A DNA stretch of 64,000 nt, taken from contig NZ_JAMXSF010000017.1 in NCBI RefSeq assembly GCF_024124545.1, forward strand, positions 82,047 to 146,046, written 5' to 3'. Under the pieces are notes generated by a model that had not been told where the DNA came from, ran no database searches, and saw only the letters and a list, made by a program, of their open reading frames with translations. The stretch comes from Pseudoalteromonas sp. XMcav2-N (GTDB lineage: Bacteria > Pseudomonadota > Gammaproteobacteria > Enterobacterales > Alteromonadaceae). Position 1 is the stretch's first letter; each line of letters opens with the position of its first letter. This document shows, piece by piece, positions 17,787 to 27,239 of the stretch. A program made the translations under genes and the position numbers.

Positions 17787-19427
17787 TTACTTACATTGCG
17801 CGCCTTTGCGCCATACATTGCTGAAGATGTCAGGACGAGCGCCCAGTGACCACCAGGTTGCCTGATACTCGTAGCCTTTGTAAGACACTTTATCGCCTGT
17901 GTTGTAGTAGGTGCCTGAATTCCACGCTTCTACACCACTACAGCCCCCACCATTGCTGCCATCTGTCACAGTAACGCTCAGGCTCTTAGTCGCCGTTTTG
18001 TTATTTGTACCAGTTACTGTCAAAGTGACGTTGTAAGTACCTGCCTGTGCATAGGTGTGGCCAGGGCTGGTTTGTGAGCTCGAATTACCATCACCAAAGC
18101 TCCAGCTATAAGAACCTGCGCTTGATTTGTTACTGAACTGAACGCTCAGGCCGTTTGGAGTTGCTGAGAAGTCGGCGATAAGGCCAGGACCACTACAGTT
18201 TCCATTTGTCAGATAGTCATAGGCAGCTTTCGCCTGCACGATACCGTGACCATAATAGTTATCGCGTCCAGCTGCACCTTTGTCCTTCGCTGTAGCATTC
18301 AGTGCAGAGCGGATCTGATCTGCACTACAACTTGGGAAGTTGCTCCAGACCAGTGCTGCCACACCAGAGACGTGAGGTGTGGCCATAGATGTACCGCTGA
18401 TGCTCTTATAGCTATTGTCATTCCAGGTTGAATTTACATTCACACCCGGGCCTGCGATTTCAACCTGGCTGTTGTACTGTGAAAATGAGGCGACTCTCTC
18501 AGAGCTATCTACGGCTGCTACAGAGACAACTGCGTCATAAGATGCTGGGTAGCTGAATGAGCTATTAGAGCCATTACCTGCTGCTGCGATGTGTAACATG
18601 CCACGCTGTGCACTTTGGGCAAAAGCATTACGTTCTGCTGTTGAGCTACCGCTGCCTCCCAAACTCATACTAGTTACGTTTGCGCCCGCTGCCTCACATT
18701 GCTCGATTGCTTTTATCAGGTCTGAACCGTAAGCCCAGCGGCCTTGGTCATTGAAGACCTTAACAATATGTAAACCAAGTTGACCTGACGGATTCACACC
18801 AACCACACCCTGGCCATTGCCACCAAGGGCTGCAATCGTACCAGCAACGTGTGTGCCGTGGCCATTGCCATCCTGATACCAATTGCCAGTGTTATAAGAG
18901 CCGTGGCCGTCGTTGCCGGTCACACCTGTGTTTGGCAGGTCCGGGTGGCCGCGTGTGTAACCCGTATCCATGATACAGACTTTCTTATTTCCGGCACTGC
19001 TATCACTAACCTGGTTTGCCTGAACCATAGTGATGCCGTAAGGGACTGACTCTGCGTAAGGAGAGACAGATTGACTGCTCACCTCAGGTAGAAAGCGCTT
19101 AGGATCCACCTCTACAGATTCAACGTTTCCACTGGCTTCCAGCTCTGCTAATTGTTCAGCGGTTAATTCCATTACAACGGCATTGACACTTGGCAAAGTC
19201 TCAATCGCTTCAACATTGGCCTGCGTAGCAATACTGGCCAGGCCCTGCGCTTTAAACTGAGACAGTTCTGCGCCTGATACACGCATAGGAAGTGTATTCG
19301 CAACTGCTGAATCTTTGACTGTAACGATGACACGCTGCGTTTCAGCAGCTTGCGCTGTGCTAAGTGCTGCTGTGACACTCAGGGCCAGTAATGAGTATTT
19401 TACGCTTGTTATAACTTTGGTTTTCAT
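17787..19427 (-). CDS. Secreted S8 subtilisin-like protease with PKD and CBM5/12 domains
   Basis: A 546-residue exported protease. A signal peptide (1-28, AQA-AE) is followed by an I9-type propeptide (about 31-115). The catalytic domain has Asp154 (IMDTGYTRG), His193 (GHGTHVAGT) and Ser347 (GTSMATPHVSG). A PKD domain (about 416-488, SWSFGDGNSS) follows a Cys-Gly linker. The last 50 residues are a CBM5/12-type module (EAWNSGTYYNTGDKVSYKG, WWSLGARPD), which binds chitin or similar polymers. It resembles extracellular serine proteases that marine Pseudoalteromonas use to digest protein-polysaccharide material. AAGG lies upstream of the ATG. It is monocistronic. Confidence 0.93.
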   Translation of the reverse strand: MKTKVITSVKYSLLALSVTAALSTAQAAETQRVIVTVKDSAVANTLPMRVSGAELSQFKAQGLASIATQANVEAIETLPSVNAVVMELTAEQLAELEASGNVESVEVDPKRFLPEVSSQSVSPYAESVPYGITMVQANQVSDSSAGNKKVCIMDTGYTRGHPDLPNTGVTGNDGHGSYNTGNWYQDGNGHGTHVAGTIAALGGNGQGVVGVNPSGQLGLHIVKVFNDQGRWAYGSDLIKAIEQCEAAGANVTSMSLGGSGSSTAERNAFAQSAQRGMLHIAAAGNGSNSSFSYPASYDAVVSVAAVDSSERVASFSQYNSQVEIAGPGVNVNSTWNDNSYKSISGTSMATPHVSGVAALVWSNFPSCSADQIRSALNATAKDKGAAGRDNYYGHGIVQAKAAYDYLTNGNCSGPGLIADFSATPNGLSVQFSNKSSAGSYSWSFGDGNSSSQTSPGHTYAQAGTYNVTLTVTGTNNKTATKSLSVTVTDGSNGGGCSGVEAWNSGTYYNTGDKVSYKGYEYQATWWSLGARPDIFSNVWRKGAQCK

Positions 19428-19616
19428 AAGTTTACCTTTATTACATGTTGTTAACCCTTATAACTAAAACAGGGAATGCTAGCGCTGTCAATAATGAAAA
19501 AATCAGGAATATTTCCTTGGGGATTTTTTATACTTTTGAGGCTGATTTCGTGGATAGATTTTTGTTGCATATGCAACTTGTGTGGTAATATATTTTTTAT
19601 ATTAAGAATAAAAAAA

Positions 19617-20669
19617 TTAAAATTTTATTTGCTGATTCAGTGTCTTAATATTGTAACTTTGGCCGCCAGTTGTAAACTTTCTGAAGTCTATGTCACGTAA
19701 ACCACGACCGTGCAGTGCGTCATACAATGGTCTAAAATTTTCAGAATACGGTCGAAAAATAGCAATTTTTTGCTCGCCGATTGCACTTATCTTGCGGTCA
19801 TGGAATTTTCTAATCTCTGTTAGCAGGTAGCCACCTAAGAAAACGTGACCGCCCAGTGACACATCGACTGTCTTTTCGTGTCCTTCATCCCAGTTAATGC
19901 CGCCAATGTGTACTTGATCTCTGATATTGAGTTCTGTTGCAGCCCGCGCGGCGCCACGGGCAATAGCGTCATTAGCGCACCAGATCAGTTTTGTATCCGG
20001 AAATCGTTGCAGTAGTCCTGTTGCCAACTCGTATGCACTTTTTTCTGACCATTGTGCATCGACCCGGTCAACCAGGTTGACACCATAGTTTCTGTTGGTA
20101 TAGCCAAGCAAGCCTTGCTCTCGCTCAATTGCAGCCCTGGTGGCAACATCGCCGAGCAATGCTAGCATAGTGCTGCGTTCTCCTGTTTGTTGTAACTCAT
20201 CAGGCAAAGACTGATGGAGTAGTTTTGCAAGCAGTCGGCCAGCCTGATAGTTGTCTGGGGTGACGGAACCCAACACGCCAATCCCTTTAGCTGAGACGCG
20301 CTTCAGCGCAAGCTTATCAGGACTATTGAGTAAAAAGGAGACCCGTTTATGCTCGCCTGTTGCTGTAAGCAATGCGTCAGTAATTACCCCTTTTTCGTCA
20401 ACCAATACCAAATAGTCCGAATTGGACAGCAGGGCTTGCTGAGCGAGCTTTTTCATAACGATATGATTTCGTTCCGCGTATAGCGTCGTCAGCTGGATAT
20501 CGAGATCCTCAGCAGCAGCATCCATGACTTTAGAAACATTGTGCCAGAAAGCCCCGGTAGGATTGTCTTGTTTGTGGCCTGGGTTTATAAAGGTGACTGT
20601 AATTGGCTGAGCGTAAGTGGTGAATGCAACAAAAAACAGTGTGATGACCATGATAAGTAATCGTTTCAT
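19617..20669 (-). CDS. Orphan periplasmic substrate-binding protein (sugar/LuxP-like)
   Basis: A 350-residue exported protein of the periplasmic-binding-protein type I fold (ribose/AI-2 family). I chose the ATG at 20667-20669 (MKRLLIMVITLFF), which has GAGAGG close upstream, rather than one four codons earlier. A signal peptide ends near TYAQ. Domain cues are VTFINPGHKQDNPTGAFW, LIWCANDAIARGAARA and IGGINWDEGHEKTVDVSLGGHVFLGGYL. No ABC permease or ATPase gene is nearby, so it may feed a receptor rather than a transporter. A related protein is encoded at 57318-58424. It is divergent from the cytochrome b562 gene. Confidence 0.8.
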   Translation of the reverse strand: MKRLLIMVITLFFVAFTTYAQPITVTFINPGHKQDNPTGAFWHNVSKVMDAAAEDLDIQLTTLYAERNHIVMKKLAQQALLSNSDYLVLVDEKGVITDALLTATGEHKRVSFLLNSPDKLALKRVSAKGIGVLGSVTPDNYQAGRLLAKLLHQSLPDELQQTGERSTMLALLGDVATRAAIEREQGLLGYTNRNYGVNLVDRVDAQWSEKSAYELATGLLQRFPDTKLIWCANDAIARGAARAATELNIRDQVHIGGINWDEGHEKTVDVSLGGHVFLGGYLLTEIRKFHDRKISAIGEQKIAIFRPYSENFRPLYDALHGRGLRDIDFRKFTTGGQSYNIKTLNQQIKF

Positions 20670-20750
20670 TACACCTCTCAATATGAAGACGTTAGTTTGT
20701 TTGCCACGTTTTTACTTATATACTAGCCCATTCTTAAATAAGGGGGGAAA

Positions 20751-21146
20751 ATGAGACGCCTGGTAATTATTCTTTTTTCACTGTTTTTTGTTCAGTCGGC
20801 TATTTCATCACAAGGCCAGGATTTAAATCAGACCATGAAAAATATGGGGCATGCATACAAGCAAGCGATGGAAGCCACAGAAGCGCAAGAGATTAATCGA
20901 CATCTGAACACCATGTTGTCATTACTCAAGCAAAGTAAACTACATAATTTTAAAACCGATGTTAAAGCTGAGTCATTACAGGGACTTGAGAAAGTAGTTG
21001 GTGTAATAAACGAAGCGCAAAGTTTGCTGGCACAACAGCAAATCCAACAGGCTAAGCAGTTGTTAAAAGAAGTCGATGCATTGCGTAAAGACTATCACAA
21101 GTTGCACGAGCCGCCTGGCTTTTGGGAGCTGCTGTTTGGTAAATAG
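20751..21146 (+). CDS. cybC: Cytochrome b562-family protein
   Basis: A 131-residue protein with a signal peptide (MRRLVIILFSLFFVQSAIS) and an all-helical body matching soluble cytochrome b562 (E. coli precursor 128 aa). The axial haem ligands appear conserved: Met29 in DLNQTMKNM aligns with Met7 of the mature E. coli protein, and His116 in LRKDYHKLH aligns with His102. No CxxCH is present, so haem would be bound non-covalently in the periplasm. Physiological role in the family is uncertain, probably electron transfer. AGGGGGG precedes the ATG. It shares a divergent intergenic region with the binding-protein gene. Confidence 0.8.
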   Translation: MRRLVIILFSLFFVQSAISSQGQDLNQTMKNMGHAYKQAMEATEAQEINRHLNTMLSLLKQSKLHNFKTDVKAESLQGLEKVVGVINEAQSLLAQQQIQQAKQLLKEVDALRKDYHKLHEPPGFWELLFGK

Positions 21147-21163
21147 CGTTTAGCGTTTCCACA

Positions 21164-21200
21164 TTGCCCCGGGGCCACGTAATGGTGGGCCTCAGGGCAA
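21164..21200 (+). terminator. Hairpin between convergent cybC and TonB-receptor genes
   Basis: Outer TTGCCC/GGGCAA and inner GGGGCC/GGCCTC (one G-T pair) form a strong interrupted stem in the 61-base convergent gap. T runs are weak, so termination is probable but not certain. Confidence 0.45.
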
Positions 21201-21207
21201 AAGCGTC

Positions 21208-23055
21208 CTAAATTTGCCAACTAATATCAAGTTTTATGGTTCGTTCGGCATGATAGGGTGCATCTTCGTCTGCTGTGGTCCGATGCAGACGGTTGAAGAG
21301 GTTTAACACGCCCGCTCTTAGCGTCCAGCTTTCGTCCATATACCAGCTCATATTTAAGTCTGCGACAAGGCTGCGTTCCAATGCTGCTTCACCAGAGCCA
21401 ACGTTTCGTTTTGCCAATTGATAATGGACGGCGGGTGCAAACTCAAATGACTGCCAGACATATCGGCCAGACAGGCTAAGTTTGCTGGGTGAAATGTCAG
21501 CAAGATAAGCGCCCGATTTACTTTTTCCTTGCTGATGTGTGTACCCGAATGTATAAGACAGTGCGTCACTGACTTCTATGTGAGTGGATACTTCTGCCCC
21601 GGAAATTGTTGCCTGATCCAGGTTTTGATAAGTTCTGTCTCCCGACACCAGTTTGACTCTTTCTATATAGTCATCCAGCTGAGTATGAAATAAGTTCACG
21701 GTGGTATCTATACTGTCTTTTTTGAGGCGATAAGTCAGTTCAAGTCCCTGACTTGTCTCTGGCTCTAGTTCTAGATTACCCAGCGTATTTCCTCGAGGTG
21801 TAACACCATTAAAATATAGCTCCGTAAGTGTAGGGAATCGGAACGCACTGGCATAGTTTAAAGACAGGCTATGGGATTGCCATTGCTTGGTGACCCCAAG
21901 GCTGTGGCTGATATGATTGTCAGATTTGCTGATGCCAAAGTTACTAGCACTGAAATGATCAAAGCGCGCGCCAAAATCGACTCTCCACCCATTGTCTTCC
22001 CATATGCCATTAATAAAGGCCGCAATATTGTCTTGTGTGCCATCGAGCAAAGTACTGCTCGCAGGATCGCTGGCGTCTTTCAGGTTTGATTCTTGATCTG
22101 TGATAGAAACTCCACGCCTTGCTGTCCAATCTAAGCCAGCGCGCAGTGGCAGGCCGTACAAGTCGTATTCGTGATACAGGTTAGTCCCTAGCGTGTGGGA
22201 CTGGTATTGGGTTAAGTTATGTCGTTTTCCAATACGTGTGACGTCGCTATCCCAGTTCTGATAATGATGAAACACATTAACAAACCACTGCTCAGAGTTT
22301 AAAGACAGCTGTGCGAGACTGTGCATGTCTTCGGGATAAACCGCTATCTGCCTGTCAGGGAAAGTGACACTATTCTTTCCGACGTCTTTGCTAATGGAAG
22401 GGAGCCAGGACATGTTTAGTTCGATACCATTAGTAAGCGTATGCTGGTAACGTAAACTAGAGGAAAATTGCTCAAATCCATTGTTTAGCTCGTCGCCGTT
22501 TGGTGCGTAGCTCTTTTCTTTCTTCCTGTATGCAAACGCCAGGTTGTAGTGCTCCTCTCCGGTAATGGCAAGCAGGCGACGGCCTTTTCCTGTATCTTCA
22601 TACCCTAGTTCAAGCGTATCCTGCTCCCCCTGAACTGAATTCATGGAAATAACGCCGCCTATTGCTTCTGAACCATAGAGCATGGCCGCAGGGCCTTTTT
22701 GAACACTGGCAAGTTGCAGTAAGCCCGGATCAATAAAAGAGGCTGAATTACCAGCGCGCCTGTCGGTGAGTAAAACGATGCCGTTGACTTCTGTTCTGAC
22801 ACGCCAGCGACTGAGGCCCCGAATACTATAGCTCTGATATAGGCCACCCTGACCATTCAGCGAAACGCCTGGAACCTGTATTATCCAATCTGCAATAGTG
22901 TTATTTGCACCAAGCAAATCATCCTTGCTAACATGTGCTATGTTAACGTTTGTAAATGATTCTGAGGCAAGTAAATTTTTCCCGCCTATGACTTCAATTG
23001 TTTCAATAGCGCTGCCTTGCGCCGCGATCGTGGATAGTAATAAACACTGGATCAT
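21208..23055 (-). CDS. TonB-dependent outer-membrane receptor
   Basis: A 615-residue receptor with a short signal peptide and a TonB box-like ETIEVIGG (about 18-25). The plug domain follows (IADWIIQVPGVSLNGQGG, SYSIRGLSRWRVRTEVNGI, VQKGPAAMLYGSEAIGGVISM), then a beta-barrel with ALSLNYASAFRFPTLTELYFNG-like strands and the C-terminal aromatic-rich end TIKLDISWQI. The plug resembles haem/siderophore/CirA-type receptors, but the ligand cannot be fixed from sequence. I saw no clear Fur box in the 260 bases upstream. The protein is on the short side for the family. It imports a ligand through TonB-ExbBD energy. Confidence 0.9.
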   Translation of the reverse strand: MIQCLLLSTIAAQGSAIETIEVIGGKNLLASESFTNVNIAHVSKDDLLGANNTIADWIIQVPGVSLNGQGGLYQSYSIRGLSRWRVRTEVNGIVLLTDRRAGNSASFIDPGLLQLASVQKGPAAMLYGSEAIGGVISMNSVQGEQDTLELGYEDTGKGRRLLAITGEEHYNLAFAYRKKEKSYAPNGDELNNGFEQFSSSLRYQHTLTNGIELNMSWLPSISKDVGKNSVTFPDRQIAVYPEDMHSLAQLSLNSEQWFVNVFHHYQNWDSDVTRIGKRHNLTQYQSHTLGTNLYHEYDLYGLPLRAGLDWTARRGVSITDQESNLKDASDPASSTLLDGTQDNIAAFINGIWEDNGWRVDFGARFDHFSASNFGISKSDNHISHSLGVTKQWQSHSLSLNYASAFRFPTLTELYFNGVTPRGNTLGNLELEPETSQGLELTYRLKKDSIDTTVNLFHTQLDDYIERVKLVSGDRTYQNLDQATISGAEVSTHIEVSDALSYTFGYTHQQGKSKSGAYLADISPSKLSLSGRYVWQSFEFAPAVHYQLAKRNVGSGEAALERSLVADLNMSWYMDESWTLRAGVLNLFNRLHRTTADEDAPYHAERTIKLDISWQI

Positions 23056-23315
23056 TTACTGCAAACCCTAATTTAGCTGTTCTTATACATTAAGAACTCA
23101 TTCATATTTGATGAAATTCTGTTATTGTTACATTTTGAATGTACCTTTAATTGCTAATGAAGTTAAAGCAAATGCGGTGAAATGACGTTGTTTGTAACTT
23201 TCTGTATTTGTGCTTAACTTTATTGACGTTTTTTGGTGTGAACGGTTCAAAGGCAAACTCGTGTTCCGGTTTGCTGACATTTAATTAAAACGATAAATAA
23301 ACTGAAGGGAAAAAT

Positions 23316-26300
23316 ATGAAACTCTTACATCCTGTTAGCCTGGCTGTGGCGATAGCGCTGGGCGGTGCCAGTTATTTGACATATCAACATGCGCAAGAGA
23401 CGCCATATGAGCAAAAGGCTGACTATCTGGCTGCAAAAGCTGAGAAAAAAGCTAATTCACCGAAACGTTATGACAAGCCGAAAGAGGCACAAGAGTTTTA
23501 TATTTCGCAGCGTCTGCCTAAAGGCGTAGAAACGATTCCAACTGAAAAGTATTCGCAGGCGCTTGAAGATATTAAAAATATGCGCCGTTACTCATTGGCT
23601 GACAACAAGGTTGTCTTTGATTATGTGCCTCAGCTTAACTCTCCTGATGGAGTACACCGCGAGCTTGGGCAGTGGGAAGAACTAGGCCCGGGCAACATAG
23701 GTGGTCGTACCAGGGCCTTAATCATTCACCCAACTGAACACGATACTATGTATACCGCGGGTGTTGCTGGTGGTGTCTGGAAAACAACTGATGCGGGCAA
23801 ATCATGGCATCCACTGAGTGATCTAGCAACAAACCTGGCAGTAACAACCCTGACTTTTGCTCCAAACGATCCTAATACTATCTACGCAGGTACGGGTGAA
23901 GGCTTTTTTAATGCAGATGCGTTACGCGGTGATGGTATCTTTAAGTCCACAGACGGCGGTATGACCTGGACGCAACTGGAAGCGACTGCTGGTAATGAGC
24001 TATTCCACTACACTAATAAAATCGTATTTGGGAAGAACGACCCGTCGACACTTTATGCAGCCACTCGCGGCGGTGTTCAGCGTTCAAAAGACAATGGTAC
24101 AAGCTGGGAAACGGTATTCGTAAAAGAGGATGCGGGTGTTGGGTGTACAGATTTGACTGTAGTCGATGGTGGTGATCACGATGTGCTAGTCACCGCTTGT
24201 GGTTCTTTTGATACAGGTGGATTGCACCGAAGTGCCGATGGTGGTGATACCTGGGCGGCAGTGCTGGAACTTGAAACCCAAGGCCGCTCAACTATCGCTG
24301 TGGCACCGTCTGACAATAACATCATGTATGCACTGCTGGCCAATATTGGTGATCACGGTATGGAAGCAGTCTATAAGTCAGAAGATATGGGTGTCACCTG
24401 GACCGCGACTGTCACTCGGGACACGGCAGATGATTTTAGCCGACTCTTACTGAGTAATACTGTTTTCGGATTATTCCCTCAGTGTGGATATGGTCCAGAG
24501 CCACAGTTTTATAACCAGGGCTGGTATGACAATATCATTGCTGTAGACCCGGTAAACCCTGACGTTGTGTGGACGGGTGGTATTGATATGTTCCGTTCTG
24601 ATGATGGTGGTAAAACCTTCGTGCCGGCCAGTATCTGGTGGTTCGATATGGACCACGAGCTGTATGCTCACGCAGACCAACATACCATCGTTTTCCACCC
24701 AGCGTATGATGGTGTAAATAACACGACTATGTTCGTTGGTAACGATGGCGGTATCCAAAGAACGGACAACGCGCTTGATAAACGCCTTGATATTGAACAG
24801 GTCTGTGGTGCATCCAACGATCCTACAGGAAAAGTGAATTGGCAAACACTTAACAATGGGTATGCGGTAACGCAATTCTACCATGGTACGGTTATGCCTG
24901 ATGGTACGGCTTATTTTGGTGGTACTCAGGATAATGGTACTTTGCTTGGTGAAGACGGCGGGTTTAACGAATGGCGTGAAATCTCCGGTGGTGATGGCGG
25001 TTGGACTGCTGTTGACCCAACCAATCCAAATATTCTTTTCTCTGAGTTCACAGGTCTGTCAATTCAAAAATCGCTTGATGGCGGTCAGACTTTCGCGGAT
25101 GCAACGAATGGCATCAGCGGCGATGATGGCTTCCCGTTCATTACGCGATTCGAAATGGCACCATCTAATTCTCAGGTATTGTGGATTGGGGGAAGCCAGT
25201 TGTGGCGTACGACTGACCAAGCTGAAAATTGGGTAGCAGGTAGCCCGGCATTAGACAGCTCTGTTTATGCTATTGGTATTGCGCCGCAAGACGAAAACAT
25301 TGTTGCTGCGGGTACCCGAGAAGGTTATATCTACATTAATTACAACGCTGGAGAATCAGACGCTTCCACTCCTTGGAATAGCTTCAAGATTGGTGAAGAA
25401 GGTGAGCGCGCCACCGTCAGCGCGATAGCATTTGACCCGACAGATGACAAAATTGCTTACGCAACTGTTTCGACTTTTGACCAGGCACATGTTTGGAAAA
25501 CCACTGACGGTGGTAAGAGCTGGATGCCTATTGATAAAGACATTCCGAACGTGCCGGCAACGTCTGTTGCGGTTGATCCAAACAACGCACAACGCGTTAT
25601 TATTGGTACCGACTTAGGTGTGTTTATTTCGACTGATGGTGGTGAAAACTGGTTTGCTGATGGTTCAGGTCTGGCAAATACCAACGTTGCTAAGGTGACT
25701 TTCCATGGAAACGAGGTCTTTGCATTCACCCATGGACGCAGTGCTTACAAAGTCGCATCAGCCACCGACGAGCATTATGAAATTACGCTGGATGAAGACT
25801 CTTCAGTGAACGTCTCGTCTGCGTTTGCAGACAGGTTCAAAAACGCTTTTGCATCGGTCGAAATTGCTGAGCTACCTGAATCAGGCGATCTGATGCTGGG
25901 AGAAGAGTTATTGGCTGTCGGTGCGGTTGTTGCGCTGGACAAGTTCGACATGGTGACCTACAAGCCAGACGCTGATTTTGCCGGAGAAGATTCCTTCAAG
26001 TTCACCGGTACTGCTGAAAAAGCCGAGTCGACGCAAGAGGTAACCGTTGAGCTTACCGTTGAAGGCGTCAATGACATGCCTGTTATCGCCGAGCTTGAAA
26101 ACCTTGAAATCATGTTAGGTCAGGCAGTTGAAGTTGACTTTAATGGCAAAGTTTCTGACATGGACAATGAAGACATTACCCTGTCAATTGAGCCGCAGGT
26201 CCCAGGTCTGAGATTCTCAGAAGGTGTCTTGAGTGGTATTGCAAGCAGCGTATTCAGCGGTGATGTTAAACTACATGCAACAGATGGGGAGCATGAGGTA

Positions 26301-26723
26301 TCAGCAAGCTTCGCTGTCAATATCTATGATGCTTCTCCGGTCATTGAGTCAAATCAGAGCTTCGAAGTGGCTGAGAATACACCAATCGGCACCGTTATCG
26401 GGCAACTGGTATTCAGCGACCCAGATGCAGAGGTATCGCCGGTAGAGAAGTTCCACGTCTATGGTGACAGCTTCTTTAGTGTTGACGCTGAGGGTAATGT
26501 AATCGTTGCGAAAGAGTTGGATTTTGAGTTCCAGGAAGAGGTCTACTTTGGCGTTCAGGCTGAAGATACCTATGGTAACTTGTCTAACCATGCTGAAGTG
26601 CATGTCACAATCAGAGATCTGCGTGGTGATGACGATGATGATGACGATGGCGACTCAGGTTCATTCGCTTGGTTATCACTACTAAGTTTACCATTAGCAA
26701 TGCTACGCAGAAGACGCAAATAA
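23316..26723 (+). CDS. Secreted Asp-box (VPS10/BNR-like) propeller protein with C-terminal sorting tail
   Basis: A 1135-residue exported protein. After the signal peptide and a Lys-rich linker (about 34-110), residues 120-810 hold about ten Asp-box repeats of S-x-DGG-x-T/S-W type (KSTDGGMTW, RSADGGDTW, RSDDGGKTF, KTTDGGKSW, ISTDGGENW), the mark of sialidase/VPS10-type propellers. Ig- or cadherin-like modules follow (DEDSSVNVSS, VEGVNDMPVI, EVAENTPIGTVIG). The end is seven Asp, then GDSGSF, a hydrophobic segment and RRRRK, which resembles GlyGly-CTERM signals handled by rhombosortase after type II secretion. A glycan- or protein-binding surface role is likely, with no enzymatic residues identified. 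GAAGGGA precedes the ATG. The gene is monocistronic. Confidence 0.85.
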   Translation: MKLLHPVSLAVAIALGGASYLTYQHAQETPYEQKADYLAAKAEKKANSPKRYDKPKEAQEFYISQRLPKGVETIPTEKYSQALEDIKNMRRYSLADNKVVFDYVPQLNSPDGVHRELGQWEELGPGNIGGRTRALIIHPTEHDTMYTAGVAGGVWKTTDAGKSWHPLSDLATNLAVTTLTFAPNDPNTIYAGTGEGFFNADALRGDGIFKSTDGGMTWTQLEATAGNELFHYTNKIVFGKNDPSTLYAATRGGVQRSKDNGTSWETVFVKEDAGVGCTDLTVVDGGDHDVLVTACGSFDTGGLHRSADGGDTWAAVLELETQGRSTIAVAPSDNNIMYALLANIGDHGMEAVYKSEDMGVTWTATVTRDTADDFSRLLLSNTVFGLFPQCGYGPEPQFYNQGWYDNIIAVDPVNPDVVWTGGIDMFRSDDGGKTFVPASIWWFDMDHELYAHADQHTIVFHPAYDGVNNTTMFVGNDGGIQRTDNALDKRLDIEQVCGASNDPTGKVNWQTLNNGYAVTQFYHGTVMPDGTAYFGGTQDNGTLLGEDGGFNEWREISGGDGGWTAVDPTNPNILFSEFTGLSIQKSLDGGQTFADATNGISGDDGFPFITRFEMAPSNSQVLWIGGSQLWRTTDQAENWVAGSPALDSSVYAIGIAPQDENIVAAGTREGYIYINYNAGESDASTPWNSFKIGEEGERATVSAIAFDPTDDKIAYATVSTFDQAHVWKTTDGGKSWMPIDKDIPNVPATSVAVDPNNAQRVIIGTDLGVFISTDGGENWFADGSGLANTNVAKVTFHGNEVFAFTHGRSAYKVASATDEHYEITLDEDSSVNVSSAFADRFKNAFASVEIAELPESGDLMLGEELLAVGAVVALDKFDMVTYKPDADFAGEDSFKFTGTAEKAESTQEVTVELTVEGVNDMPVIAELENLEIMLGQAVEVDFNGKVSDMDNEDITLSIEPQVPGLRFSEGVLSGIASSVFSGDVKLHATDGEHEVSASFAVNIYDASPVIESNQSFEVAENTPIGTVIGQLVFSDPDAEVSPVEKFHVYGDSFFSVDAEGNVIVAKELDFEFQEEVYFGVQAEDTYGNLSNHAEVHVTIRDLRGDDDDDDDGDSGSFAWLSLLSLPLAMLRRRRK

Positions 26724-26742
26724 TCTAACTGAAGATGAATTT

Positions 26743-26772
26743 AAGGCGAGTCGGTGTTAACTGACTCGCCTT
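26743..26772 (+). terminator. Terminator after the propeller gene
   Basis: A 10-bp perfect stem (AAGGCGAGTC / GACTCGCCTT) with a 10-base loop, followed by a T run, 19 bases after the stop. Confidence 0.93.
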
Positions 26773-26941
26773 TTTTGTGTCCTGAGCCAGCGCGCAATTT
26801 GCACGTTATGCGCAATTTAGTCGAACTGAGGTTACTTTTTATAACAAATTGTTGATAGATTGACCGAACGGCATACAAAGCACTGGATCTTACGAACTAG
26901 GCTGATATAACTAGCTATGGATTGAGAAACAGGAATTCGTC

Positions 26942-27202
26942 ATGATGGACAAAACACAACAATTGGATAACAGCGTGATTGCTGAATTACAAAATAAAGA
27001 CCATTCAGAGCAATTAAAGCAACTGGATAACCTGAGCTGCACCCATGGCGATATCATTGAGCTATTGGCACAGTACCTGGCTTTAAGTGAGCAAGATGAT
27101 GATAGCCAGTTTGACGCCTGGTACGATGCGTTATGCCCGGATCAACTGACTGTTTTAAAGGCGTTCGAAATTTTTCGGGCCCACTATGAGCAGGCCCATT
27201 AA
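26942..27202 (+). CDS. Hypothetical acidic protein, 86 aa
   Basis: An 86-residue cytoplasmic-looking protein with AGGA seven bases before the ATG. It has no signal peptide or membrane segment and is acidic, with SEQDDDSQFDAWYDAL in the middle and a predicted helical C-terminus (VLKAFEIFRAHYEQ). I do not recognise the family. It converges with the leftward gene at 27240, leaving 37 bases between stops. Confidence 0.6.
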   Translation: MMDKTQQLDNSVIAELQNKDHSEQLKQLDNLSCTHGDIIELLAQYLALSEQDDDSQFDAWYDALCPDQLTVLKAFEIFRAHYEQAH

Positions 27203-27239
27203 TCATTCGAAAGTTGCGGGTGTTTAAAGACCACATTCG

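Noticed and set aside
19476..19700. A small rightward frame before the S8 protease
   Set aside because: Hydrophobic, A/T-rich and overlaps the binding-protein gene end; no ribosome site.
26628..26648. A (GAY)7 tract considered as a simple repeat or CRISPR-like element
   Set aside because: It encodes seven aspartates in frame within the secreted protein.
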